Assembly (NCBI GenBank): GCA_015521945.1
Contig: WANG01000045.1
Coordinates: forward strand, 1-11,576
Length of the DNA: 11,576 nt
Source of the DNA: Candidatus Hydrothermarchaeota archaeon
GTDB lineage: Archaea; Hydrothermarchaeota; Hydrothermarchaeia; Hydrothermarchaeales; BMS3B
Reading direction: 5' to 3'
Below are positions 6,271-11,576 of this stretch, piece by piece. The first letter of the stretch is position 1. Each line of letters begins with the position of its first letter. The notes below the pieces were generated by a model that worked only from the letters and a program-made list of their open reading frames with translations, did not search any database and had not been told where the DNA came from. The translations under genes and the position numbers were made by a program.

Positions 6271-6286
6271 ATATATATAATTAATT
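6271..6286 (-). promoter_or_regulatory. AT-rich palindromic promoter of the winged-helix gene
   Basis: ATATATAT (6271-6278) next to AATTAATT (6279-6286) reads AATTAATTATATATAT on the minus strand. It contains a TATA box about 25 nt before the GTG at 6249. The adjoining palindromes could also be the regulator's own operator. Confidence 0.5.
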
Positions 6287-6463
6287 GCTATTAAACAGGC
6301 AAGTTATCCATCGGTTTAAGCGCATTTTTGCACACCGTAGAGTGTAGGTATCCCAGATGCAACGGCATCAGCACCCACCGAAGCTACCCCTCTCCAGCTC
6401 CCTGTTGCTGCCACCGGCAGGAGCAGCTTGCACTGCCTCAGGAGGGCTCAGTACGCAGAGCTC
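6285..6463. other. Intergenic stretch without a supported gene
   Basis: Between the winged-helix promoter and the zinc-ribbon terminator I see only a small CTGCC/GGCAG hairpin (6408-6420). A 42-codon plus-strand frame (6357-6485) is low in complexity and has no ribosome binding site. No tRNA or known RNA fold is visible. Confidence 0.5.
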
Positions 6464-6480
6464 AAAAGAAAAAGAAAAAA
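6464..6480 (-). terminator. Oligo-T terminator of the zinc-ribbon genes
   Basis: On the minus strand this is TTTTTTCTTTTTCTTTT, beginning 24 nt after the stop of the 54-residue zinc-ribbon gene. Tandem T runs without a needed hairpin are typical of archaeal termination. Confidence 0.65.
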
Positions 6481-6503
6481 GGTAACAGGAATGCCCCGCT
6501 CGC

Positions 6504-6668
6504 TTAGAATCTGAATCCCCTGCTCCTTCTATCAGCCTTCTTCTTGTCCCGGCACATCTTGCACCGCTTGGGCTCAACAAATCCCTTCTCCGCAAAGAAT
6601 TCCTGCTCCCCCGCGGTGAAGACGAACTCCTGACCGCAGTCCACACACACGAGTGTCTTGTCTTCCAT
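6504..6668 (-). CDS. Small zinc-ribbon protein, zf-trcl-like (54 residues)
   Basis: The product of 54 residues begins MEDKTLVCVDCGQEFVF. It has two Cys pairs, C8-x2-C11 (CVDC) and C36-x2-C39 (CKMC), separated by TAGEQEFFAEKGF, and a basic tail rich in Lys/Arg ending RGFRF. This layout, with the Cys pair followed by EFxFTAGEQEF and ExxGF, is that of the probable zinc-ribbon domain zf-trcl, found alone in many small archaeal and bacterial proteins of unknown role. It should bind one Zn and perhaps nucleic acid. ATG 6668 has AAGGAG at 6679-6684. It follows another small zinc-ribbon gene by 17 nt and is followed by an oligo-T terminator, so the two form one transcript. Confidence 0.85.
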   Translation of the reverse strand: MEDKTLVCVDCGQEFVFTAGEQEFFAEKGFVEPKRCKMCRDKKKADRRSRGFRF

Positions 6669-6685
6669 TTCCAACCAACTCCTTT

Positions 6686-6859
6686 CTACTTTCCTCCTCT
6701 GGCTGGCGGAGGCACCACGTCCCCCCGGAATATCCTGCCGCAGCTGCAGCTTACAACCTGATAGAAGGTAGCTCTACCGTGCTTGTACACCCTTGTCGTC
6801 CCCACTACCGACTCCTTTGAGCAAACCACTCCGCAGGCAGGACATCTCAGCTCAGCCAA
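6686..6859 (-). CDS. Small zinc-ribbon-like protein (57 residues)
   Basis: From a TTG start the frame encodes 57 residues beginning MAELRCPACGVVCSKE. It has a first knuckle C6-x2-C9, an extra C13, and a second knuckle C38-x-C40 (SCSCGRIF) that is one residue shorter than the usual C-x2-C. The tail is PPPARGGK. I do not recognise the family beyond a zinc-ribbon shape. GGAG in GGAGATGAAACT lies 8 nt before the TTG, which decides the start. The ATG inside that segment opens a frame of only six codons. The frame stays open upstream to a TGA but offers no better start. The gene is 17 nt before the zf-trcl-like gene and probably co-transcribed. Codon choice and the Cys pattern support coding, but the second knuckle is atypical. 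Confidence 0.68.
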   Translation of the reverse strand: MAELRCPACGVVCSKESVVGTTRVYKHGRATFYQVVSCSCGRIFRGDVVPPPARGGK

Positions 6860-6940
6860 AGTTTCATCTCCTAATGCTTTCAGAAGAAGAAGCTCCCCCG
6901 TATGAAGGACTTCCTCTCCAAGGTACCCAATGCAGGTTCA

Positions 6941-6953
6941 CAAATAAAAAGGT
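6941..6953 (-). promoter_or_regulatory. TATA box of the zinc-ribbon pair
   Basis: On the minus strand this reads ACCTTTTTATTTG. Transcription would start near 6920, giving a leader of about 60 nt before the TTG at 6859. Confidence 0.4.
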
Positions 6954-7016
6954 TACTGAAGAGGCGCTTCCCCGCCACCCTCGGGCTGAGCAGGAGGTGC
7001 GCAGCCCCGCCACAGG

Positions 7017-7035
7017 CAGCTCAGCGCCCGAGCTG
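7017..7035. repeat. Small inverted repeat upstream of the DsrE-like promoter
   Basis: CAGCTC (7017-7022) and GAGCTG (7030-7035) are perfect 6-bp complements, about 30 bp before the plus-strand TATA box. It could be an operator. Nothing else in 6954-7062 looks like a gene. Confidence 0.3.
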
Positions 7036-7062
7036 GCTCACTCTGGGGGCAGCGACCGTGTG

Positions 7063-7076
7063 ATAAAGTTTAAATA
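7063..7076 (+). promoter_or_regulatory. BRE/TATA promoter of the DsrEFH-like operon
   Basis: ATAAAG (BRE-like) followed by TTTAAATA (7069-7076) is a strong archaeal match. The predicted start of transcription is around 7097, just before GGTGG (7098-7102) and the ATG at 7108. Confidence 0.65.
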
Positions 7077-7107
7077 AAAGGATGCATACTTGTTATCGGT
7101 GGTAGGT

Positions 7108-7413
7108 ATGGGAAAGCTCGGGGTATTCGTGTGTACAGACAGACACGGAGAGGATGTTGAAGGTCTTGTCAAGGCGGCGATTGAAAAGGGGCATGAGGTG
7201 AAGGTGTTCTTCACGGGTCCGGGAGTAAAGCTCGTGCCCACGGAGCACGCTAAGGAGATAGTCAGGGCGGGTGCCGACGTCGGCATGTGCTGGCACAGCT
7301 TTGAGGAGCTTGGCCTGGCGGAGAAGCACGAGGTGCCAGATGGCATACAGAAGACCACCCAGGACTACAACGCCAACATGCTGAAAGAGGTTGACAGGTA
7401 CGTTGTTTTCTGA
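7108..7413 (+). CDS. DsrE/TusD-like sulfur-relay protein
   Basis: The product of 101 residues begins MGKLGVFVCTDRHGED and has the alternating beta-strand/helix pattern of the DsrE/TusD fold. A first strand (LGVFVCT) is followed by a helix and a strand KVFFTGPGVKL. The segment AGADVGMCWHSFEELGL places Cys61 where DsrE/TusD proteins carry their persulfide-forming Cys. It ends in RYVVF. DsrE with DsrF and DsrH forms a hexamer that passes sulfane sulfur to acceptors such as DsrC or TusE. No such acceptor and no TusA is in the window. ATG 7108 is preferred because of GGTGG 5 nt upstream. The gene leads a three-gene operon; the next gene starts 13 nt after the stop. Other DsrE-superfamily peroxiredoxin-like proteins remain possible. 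Confidence 0.72.
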   Translation: MGKLGVFVCTDRHGEDVEGLVKAAIEKGHEVKVFFTGPGVKLVPTEHAKEIVRAGADVGMCWHSFEELGLAEKHEVPDGIQKTTQDYNANMLKEVDRYVVF

Positions 7414-7426
7414 GGAGGTGTGTGAG

Positions 7427-7720
7427 ATGGTTAGCGTTGTTTTTATAAGCAACAGCGAAGATGGGTACGTTCAGGAGGAGGCGAGCCGCTCTGCGGTGGG
7501 GACGATGCTGGGCGGGCATGACCCGAGTTTGATGATAATAGACGTGGACTACGACGTTGAGCGCGGAGACGTTGCCGAGAACCTTGAGTGGATAAAGGAC
7601 AGCGGCCTGGTGGTGAGCAACAACCCGAAGAACGTGGAGAAGAGCGAGCACATTGACGAGATGAGCGTTGAGGAGATGGCGAAGAAGATGCTGGAGTTTG
7701 ACGTCATCATACCCTACTGA
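7427..7720 (+). CDS. DsrF/TusC-like protein lacking cysteine
   Basis: The product of 97 residues begins MVSVVFISNSEDG and ends MLEFDVIIPY. That end matches the closing strand of DsrF/TusC proteins (for example YDVILRF in E. coli TusC). The alpha/beta pattern and size fit the DsrEF fold, but the sequence is diverged and contains no Cys, so it would be a structural rather than a sulfur-carrying subunit. ATG 7427 is chosen for the GGAGGTG at 7414-7420; frames opening further upstream overlap the DsrE-like gene. It is the middle gene of the operon, with 10 nt to the next ATG. The DsrF call leans on context and the C-terminal strand. Confidence 0.6.
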   Translation: MVSVVFISNSEDGYVQEEASRSAVGTMLGGHDPSLMIIDVDYDVERGDVAENLEWIKDSGLVVSNNPKNVEKSEHIDEMSVEEMAKKMLEFDVIIPY

Positions 7721-7730
7721 GGTGGTGTAG

Positions 7731-7901
7731 ATGAAGGTGCTTGAGATTCTGCGCTCCGAGCCAAGCGACAGGGTGAAGGAGATAATAGAGGTGCACAAGA
7801 AGGAGGCGGACGTGGAGGTTTTTGAGCTCTACAGGAACAAGGACTACTCCACGCTCGTTGACAAGATATTTGAGGCAGACAAGGTTATATGCTGGTGGTA
7901 A
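7731..7901 (+). CDS. Short DsrH/TusB-like protein (56 residues)
   Basis: The product of 56 residues begins MKVLEILRSEPSDRV and ends DKIFEADKVICWW. The ending resembles the DsrH/TusB family, whose members close with a short helix from a Y-x-x-(F/L)-V segment and a final Trp (E. coli TusB ends QMAW). Here YSTLVDKIFEADK precedes it, with Cys54 next to the Trp pair. Usual DsrH/TusB proteins are about 95 residues, so this is a compact or N-terminally reduced version; no frameshift is evident. ATG 7731 has GGTGGTG starting at 7721. It follows the DsrF-like gene by 10 nt, and its last codons form the stem of the operon terminator. The call rests on gene order plus the C-terminus. Confidence 0.6.
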   Translation: MKVLEILRSEPSDRVKEIIEVHKKEADVEVFELYRNKDYSTLVDKIFEADKVICWW

Positions 7902-7924
7902 GCCACCAGCACCTTTATTTTTTC
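7891..7924 (+). terminator. Hairpin terminator built into the end of the DsrH-like gene
   Basis: GCTGGTGG (7891-7898) and CCACCAGC (7903-7910) form a perfect 8-bp stem, followed by ACC and a T-rich run (7914-7923, broken by one A). The 4-nt loop TAAG is the stop codon plus one base, so the Trp-Trp codons lie in the stem. It ends the plus-strand operon just before the convergent antiporter gene. Confidence 0.75.
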
Positions 7925-7930
7925 TGAAGC

Positions 7931-9118
7931 CTACAGCATTCTCTTCAGAACCACCGGTGTCAGCAGGGTGGTTCCGAGCATCACCAGCACCGCTGCAGAG
8001 AACATCTCCGGTGAGAGTATCCCTGAGGTTGCTCCGATACCCGTTATTATAAGCCCTACCTCGCCCCTTGACACCATCCCCACCCCCACCGTTGCCGAGC
8101 TCTTTGCATCCCTGGTGAGCAGGAACATGGGGAGGGCGCATCCCGCCGCCTTGCTTATCACGGCTATCACGAAGAGCGCTGCAGCAAAGCCCAAGGATGA
8201 GACATCCAGGGCGGTGAGGTCCACCTGCGTGCCTATGACGGTGAAGAAGAGGGGCGCCATCATGAAGTTCACCTTCTCCACGAAGCTCTGGACGCTCTTT
8301 ATTATCCTGGTCTCGGCTATCGCCATGCCTGCCGCAAAGGCGCCCAGGATGGGTGCCAGCCCTGCGATGCCCGCGATGTAGGCGAATCCGAAGCAGGAAG
8401 CCACCGCCAGCGCCTCAAGCCCCCCTCTGGTGCGTATCATCCCCGCCATCCAGGTTACCACCTTGGAGAAAAGGGTTATCCCGGCGAAGGTCAGGAGCAC
8501 CCAGACTCCGATAACCTTACCCGCCACGAGCAGGGTGTCCGTTACCGAGAAGACGCCGCTCTGTATCACCGCCAGCACCCCGGCGAGCACCACCAGACCG
8601 AGCACGTCGTCAAACACCGCGGCGCTCACTATTATCCTGCTCTCAAGGGCGTTCCCCCTGCCCATATCATAGAGGGTCTTGACGGTTATGGCGATGCTGG
8701 TGGCGGTGAGGGCAGCCCCTATCAGCAGCGCCTCAGCCTGGGTGCCGCCTGCGAGCATCACGAAGTAGTACCCCATGACGAAGGGCAGGAATATTCCACC
8801 CAGGGCAACAGCCACAGCCACGCCGCCGGTCTTCCTGAACTGGGCGAACTTGGTCTCAAGCCCTATCATGAAAAGCAGGAGGATTGCCCCTATCTCCGCA
8901 AACACCTTCACGCTCTCGTTTATGTTCACCACCCTGTATCCCGACACCTCAAACCCGCCAAGCAGCGCAGCCGAGAGCAGCACACCTGCCAGTATCTCCC
9001 CCACCACTGCCGCCACGCCCACGCGCTGCGCCAGCTCACCGCCACCCTTGGCGGCGAAGATGAGCAGGCACAGGGTGAGTATGGTTTCAAGTATCTCAGT
9101 CTCACCGGCACCCGCCAT
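7931..9118 (-). CDS. CPA2-family cation/proton antiporter (NapA/KefB-like)
   Basis: The product of 395 residues (counting from ATG 9118) is a polytopic membrane protein with about 12 hydrophobic segments. It shows CPA2 hallmarks, numbered here from the upstream ATG 9127: VVGEILAGVLL (41-51), FMIGLETKF (86-94), the unwound-helix segment ALTATSIAIT (139-148), the ion-binding FDDVLGLVVLA (172-182) with the Asp173-Asp174 pair, Lys326 and SRGEVGLI (353-360). An Asp pair at this site is typical of electrogenic Na+/H+ exchange as in NapA. The C-terminal TrkA-N (RCK) domain of Kef proteins is absent. ATG 9127 abuts the GGAGGA site with no gap, so ATG 9118, 9 nt away, is preferred. The gene probably has its own promoter downstream of the PhzF gene. 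Na+ versus K+ cannot be decided. Confidence 0.92.
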   Translation of the reverse strand: MAGAGETEILETILTLCLLIFAAKGGGELAQRVGVAAVVGEILAGVLLSAALLGGFEVSGYRVVNINESVKVFAEIGAILLLFMIGLETKFAQFRKTGGVAVAVALGGIFLPFVMGYYFVMLAGGTQAEALLIGAALTATSIAITVKTLYDMGRGNALESRIIVSAAVFDDVLGLVVLAGVLAVIQSGVFSVTDTLLVAGKVIGVWVLLTFAGITLFSKVVTWMAGMIRTRGGLEALAVASCFGFAYIAGIAGLAPILGAFAAGMAIAETRIIKSVQSFVEKVNFMMAPLFFTVIGTQVDLTALDVSSLGFAAALFVIAVISKAAGCALPMFLLTRDAKSSATVGVGMVSRGEVGLIITGIGATSGILSPEMFSAAVLVMLGTTLLTPVVLKRML

Positions 9119-9127
9119 TCTGCCCAT

Positions 9128-9133
9128 TCCTCC
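9128..9133 (-). promoter_or_regulatory. Ribosome binding site that decides the antiporter start
   Basis: GGAGGA on the minus strand directly touches ATG 9127 but lies 9 nt from ATG 9118. Normal spacing favours the inner ATG. Confidence 0.5.
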
Positions 9134-9166
9134 GAGTACAAGCTGCGGAATGTGGGGTAGGGGTAG

Positions 9167-9180
9167 CGAGAGTAAAAGTT
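9167..9180 (-). promoter_or_regulatory. Weak TATA-like element for the antiporter gene
   Basis: The minus strand reads AACTTTTACTCTCG immediately after the PhzF stop codon. Transcription would start near 9147, leaving a leader of about 30 nt with a good ribosome binding site. The match to a TATA box is modest; read-through from the PhzF operon is the alternative. Confidence 0.35.
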
Positions 9181-10002
9181 TCAGAGAAGAAGCTCACCTC
9201 TGGCGCTCAGCACCACCTCTCCGCCCACCTGCAGCTCTGGCAGAACCCTGAGGTGCAGCTTAGAAGGCCTGCTCACCTCGTGCCCCTGCTCAACCACCAG
9301 CTCCTCATCTTCCAGAGCGCGGTGAAGGCGCAGGTAGGCTCCCAGGCATGCGCACCCGCTGCCCGTGGCGGGGTCCTCCGGAACCCCGTGGAGGGGTGCG
9401 AAGACCCGCATGGTGGCGTCTCCTCCCTCCCTCGCCTCCATGCAGAAGAGCAGCAGGGCAGCCCCGTAGCGCCTCAGAAGCTCCTCGCACCTCCGTGAGC
9501 ACCCGAGCTCAGATAGGGTCTCAAGCCTCCGCAGGTGCACCATCAGGAAGCTTATCCCGGAGCTCACCACCTGCGGGGGCAGGCTGCCCAGCTCCTCCTC
9601 CCCCACCCCCAGGGCATCCATCACCTCACCCCGCTCCACCCTCTCACCCGCCTCCGGCTCTGGGGGGCGCATCCAGAGCAGCCTCCCCTCACGGTGCACC
9701 CTCACGTCGCCCGCCTTCACCCTGAGCACCAGCTCCTCCGGCAGCTTCAGCACCTCCTGCAGCACCCATGCGGTGCCCAGCACGGGATGGCCTGCGAAGG
9801 GCACCTCCGTGGCGGGGGTGAATATCCTCACCCTCGCCCCTCCCTCCTCCACACCCACAACGAAGGCGGTCTCGGAGTAGTTCATCTCCTTGGCTATTAG
9901 CTGCATATCCCGCTCGCTCAGAGGGGCGGCATCCAGCACCACCGCGAGGGGGTTGCCCGTGTACCTGCGGGTGGAGAAGACGTCGGCAATGAAAAAGCGC
10001 AT
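9181..10002 (-). CDS. PhzF-family isomerase/epimerase
   Basis: The product of 273 residues spans the full two-lobed PhzF fold. Family motifs are DVFSTRRYTGNPLAVV (7-22), NYSETAFV (41-48) with the catalytic Glu44, FTPATEVPFAGHPVLGTAW (61-79) with His72, and the second-lobe EDPATGSGCACLGAY (209-223) with Asp210. These match Glu45, His74 and Asp208 of Pseudomonas PhzF. Members catalyse proton shifts or isomerisation of small cyclic or amino-acid substrates; the substrate of archaeal members is unknown, and there are no phenazine genes here. ATG 10002 overlaps the preceding stop (TAATG), so it is translationally coupled to the unrecognised 197-residue gene as the last member of its operon. A TATA-like element for the antiporter follows directly. 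Confidence 0.93.
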   Translation of the reverse strand: MRFFIADVFSTRRYTGNPLAVVLDAAPLSERDMQLIAKEMNYSETAFVVGVEEGGARVRIFTPATEVPFAGHPVLGTAWVLQEVLKLPEELVLRVKAGDVRVHREGRLLWMRPPEPEAGERVERGEVMDALGVGEEELGSLPPQVVSSGISFLMVHLRRLETLSELGCSRRCEELLRRYGAALLLFCMEAREGGDATMRVFAPLHGVPEDPATGSGCACLGAYLRLHRALEDEELVVEQGHEVSRPSKLHLRVLPELQVGGEVVLSARGELLL

Positions 10003-10595
10003 TACCTCACTCTCTTCATCGCCTTCGCCCTTTGAATCAGCGCCTCAACCTCTCCTAAGTTCAGGGTATACTCGGGCGGCACCCTCCCCCGCTCCGCCGC
10101 CCGCTCAATGCTCCTCACCACGCTCCTCGTGTTCATCTTCGCCAGCCTCTCGGGAGTCAGCCCGATGGATGCGAGCACCTCGGCGGTCTCGCTCCTCGCA
10201 CCCAGCTTTTTGAGCTTTGCCCGCTCGGCAACCACCTTCGCCTCCTCCGGTGCAACTCCCGCCTCCCTCACCAGCACCTCCGGCGACTCCAGCGGAGGCA
10301 CAACCGGCGCCTCTGGGGGCGGCGCGGGCTGGAGCTGGGCAACGCCCACCTCAGCCTCCGGCTCGGCTGGCTGCTTAACCGGCACGAACCTCACCACCAG
10401 CCTGCCCTCACCCTCCCCCGGAACCACGTCTATGTTCATGTAATTCTCAGCCTCGGTGAGCGCGGCGGAGAAGGGCAGCTCCACCCTGACCCCGTCCACC
10501 GACATGAACACGCCCCCCCTCCTCTGCCTCTCAATCTCCTCAACACCCTTCTGCAGCTCGGAGTGCAGCAGGGCAATAACCTCTCTGAGAAGCAT
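10002..10595 (-). CDS. Unrecognised 197-residue protein with a Pro-rich linker
   Basis: I do not firmly recognise this protein. Residues 1-70 combine a helix (LLREVIALLHSELQKGVEEIERQ) with beta-like segments (VDGVRVELPFSA; GEGRLVVRFVPV). This layout is reminiscent of the trypsin-co-occurring domain 2 (trypco2), a weak comparison from memory. Residues about 72-110 are a Pro/Ala/Glu-rich linker (PAPPPEAPVVPP). The remainder is charged and helical (AKVVAERAKLKKL, SVVRSIERAAERGR) and ends in basic KRVR. There is no signal peptide or membrane segment, so it is probably cytosolic. ATG 10595 lies 3 nt after the upstream stop with AGAGGT before it, and the stop overlaps the PhzF start. A multi-part adaptor is plausible; no enzyme motif is visible. 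Confidence 0.75.
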   Translation of the reverse strand: MLLREVIALLHSELQKGVEEIERQRRGGVFMSVDGVRVELPFSAALTEAENYMNIDVVPGEGEGRLVVRFVPVKQPAEPEAEVGVAQLQPAPPPEAPVVPPLESPEVLVREAGVAPEEAKVVAERAKLKKLGARSETAEVLASIGLTPERLAKMNTRSVVRSIERAAERGRVPPEYTLNLGEVEALIQRAKAMKRVR

Positions 10596-10598
10596 CTC

Positions 10599-11210
10599 CT
10601 ACCTCTCCAGCCTCATGTTTATCCTCACCTTTCCGATAGCCTCCGGCAGAATCTTCGCCTCGGTGTCGTACATGCTTGGAATCCTCACCCTGAGCTCCCT
10701 GTCAAACCCTGCTCGCAGCTCAAGGCTTACGGTCTCCACCATAGGGGACGGCACGCCGGTGCTCAGCAGCCTCTCCAGAGCCTTCCTGCGCCTCTGCCCC
10801 AGCTTCTTCTTAACCTGCTGGCGCACCTTTGCCACCGCCTTCGGGGTGAGCACCGGCACTTTCACTTTGGGCAGAAGCTCCTTCCCCGGGGCAAGCTCCT
10901 TCTCAGACAGCCTAACCCCGAGCACCCTGTACACTGGGGGGAACTCCTCAACCCCCACCTTGAGCCTGAGAATCTCCGGGGCTATGTAGGTGGCACCGGC
11001 TCTTATTGCGGTCTCCCCGGGTATCTTCGGGTCGGGAAAGTGGGTTCTGAGGAACTCGTCAACCTCCTCATCGCTGACGAGCTCCTCCTCCGGCCTGGTC
11101 AAGAGCTCCGCTATCTCCAGCTTCTTCGCCTCCGCCTCGGCCTCTGCCGAGTGGATACCGGAGGCGGCGTCCTGCACCAGCCTTGTTATCACGTCACCCA
11201 GGCGGAGCAT
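10599..11210 (-). CDS. Unrecognised 203-residue protein, possibly DUF2589-like
   Basis: I do not firmly recognise this product. It starts MLRLGDVITRLVQDAASG, followed by a long helix rich in Ala/Glu (SAEAEAEAKKLEIAELL) and an acidic stretch (EEELVSDEEVDEFL). The middle has beta-like segments (EILRLKVGVEEF, PPVYRVLGVRL). A Lys/Arg-rich helix (KVRQQVKKKLGQRRRKALERLL, about 128-149) follows, then more strands ending RINMRLER. The helix-then-strands start recalls the DUF2589 family, from memory and with low confidence. There is no signal peptide or membrane segment. ATG 11210 sits 1 nt after the upstream stop with GGAG close by; the next gene begins 3 nt after its own stop. The layout implies co-translation and possibly a complex. 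Confidence 0.75.
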   Translation of the reverse strand: MLRLGDVITRLVQDAASGIHSAEAEAEAKKLEIAELLTRPEEELVSDEEVDEFLRTHFPDPKIPGETAIRAGATYIAPEILRLKVGVEEFPPVYRVLGVRLSEKELAPGKELLPKVKVPVLTPKAVAKVRQQVKKKLGQRRRKALERLLSTGVPSPMVETVSLELRAGFDRELRVRIPSMYDTEAKILPEAIGKVRINMRLER

Positions 11211-11211
11211 C

Positions 11212-11576
11212 TCACTCCTCTGGCGGCTTCAGGGGCACGTAGTCGCCCCTTATGTTTATCTCAACTTCCCCGCCTATCTCTATCTTCGCCGAGGTGTAGG
11301 CGGTGTTCTTCTTGGTGTAGGTGGAGACGCTCAGGCTCCTGATGCCGCCTCCCAAGGAGAGGCCGAAGATGCTGCCCCAGATACCGCCGCGTCCTCCGAT
11401 GCCCCAGGTCTTGCGCCTGTACTGGGTGTAGGTCTCATTCTGCCACTGCCCCCCGTAGGTGGTGAAGTCCAGGCGGGTCCTTATCCTGCCGCTCTCCACC
11501 ACCACCCTCACGATTCCCATGGATACGAGCTCCTTGAGGGCGTCCATGCGCTTCTTTGCAATCTTGCGCCTGACCA
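11212..11576 (-). CDS. Partial Gly-rich beta protein, 5' end beyond the window
   Basis: The frame is open to the right edge, so the true start is probably outside. The in-window ATG at 11547 has no ribosome binding site and is preceded by in-frame coding-like VRRKIAKKR. The visible part has a strand pair (GIVRVVVESGRIRTRLDF), an aromatic and Gly-rich centre (YGGQWQNETYTQY, GIGGRGGIWGSIFGLSLGGG) and a Ser/Thr-rich strand region ending EIGGEVEINIRGDYVP. The end resembles the C-terminal half of DUF2589-type proteins, a weak comparison. It lies 1 nt before the next gene in a three-protein/PhzF operon. Function unknown; a homo-oligomeric beta assembly would fit the composition. Confidence 0.7.
   Translation of the reverse strand, partial: VRRKIAKKRMDALKELVSMGIVRVVVESGRIRTRLDFTTYGGQWQNETYTQYRRKTWGIGGRGGIWGSIFGLSLGGGIRSLSVSTYTKKNTAYTSAKIEIGGEVEINIRGDYVPLKPPEE

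Noticed and set aside
6357..6485. A 42-codon plus-strand frame
   Set aside because: Pro/Ser/Leu-rich low complexity, no ribosome binding site, and it ends in the oligo-A complement of the terminator.
6368..6646. A 92-codon minus-strand frame across the zinc-ribbon region
   Set aside because: It overlaps most of the 54-residue zinc-ribbon gene in another frame, reads through the terminator T run, and has no family signature or ribosome binding site.
6793..7077. A 94-codon plus-strand frame covering the promoter region of the DsrE-like operon
   Set aside because: It runs through two likely TATA boxes and the start of the 57-residue zinc-ribbon gene, and its composition looks random.
7931..9118. 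Complete KefB/KefC K+ efflux system
   Set aside because: The C-terminal nucleotide-binding (TrkA-N) domain is missing, so only the membrane antiporter part is supported.

Overview
The window looks archaeal, most likely from a GC-rich euryarchaeon of the methanogen/Archaeoglobi side. The signs are purine-BRE/TATA promoters about 25-30 nt before genes, strong GGAGGTG-type ribosome binding sites with several TTG and GTG starts, heavy AGG/AGA/ATA codon use, an archaeal Pab1020-type RNA ligase, a MEMO-family protein and very small zinc-ribbon genes. No genus can be named with confidence. There are no rRNA or tRNA genes, insertion sequences or CRISPR arrays.

Layout. Positions 1-109 (minus) hold the 5' end of an unrecognised gene. 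Positions 110-384 are a divergent regulatory region with TATA boxes for both directions, clustered AGGTG/CACCT motifs and a leader hairpin followed by a T run. Positions 385-4072 (plus) form a tightly coupled four-gene operon: three consecutive proteins, each made of four CBS domains (twelve in all), then an ATP-dependent RNA ligase overlapping the last CBS gene by 4 nt. Positions 4073-4281 hold an 11-bp inverted repeat and helically phased GGGGGTG repeats before a promoter. A MEMO-family gene follows (4282-5109) and converges, with a 2-nt gap, on a minus-strand unit of a winged-helix regulator (5953-6249) and a DUF362 protein (5112-5924).

Positions 6250-7107 look empty at first sight but carry two tiny minus-strand zinc-ribbon genes (6686-6859 and 6504-6668) with their own promoter and an oligo-T terminator. 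Positions 7108-7901 (plus) are three small genes resembling DsrE, DsrF and DsrH (TusD/C/B), ending in a hairpin terminator whose stem includes the last codons of the DsrH-like gene. From 7931 to the window end everything is on the minus strand: a CPA2-type cation/proton antiporter with its own likely promoter, and upstream of it a coupled operon of three unrecognised proteins (11576-10002) and a PhzF-family isomerase (10002-9181).

How the parts may work together: the CBS/RNA-ligase operon suggests an adenine-nucleotide-sensing module acting on RNA end joining. The DsrEFH-like triad suggests a sulfur relay. The antiporter serves ion homeostasis. The three-protein/PhzF operon has no assigned function.
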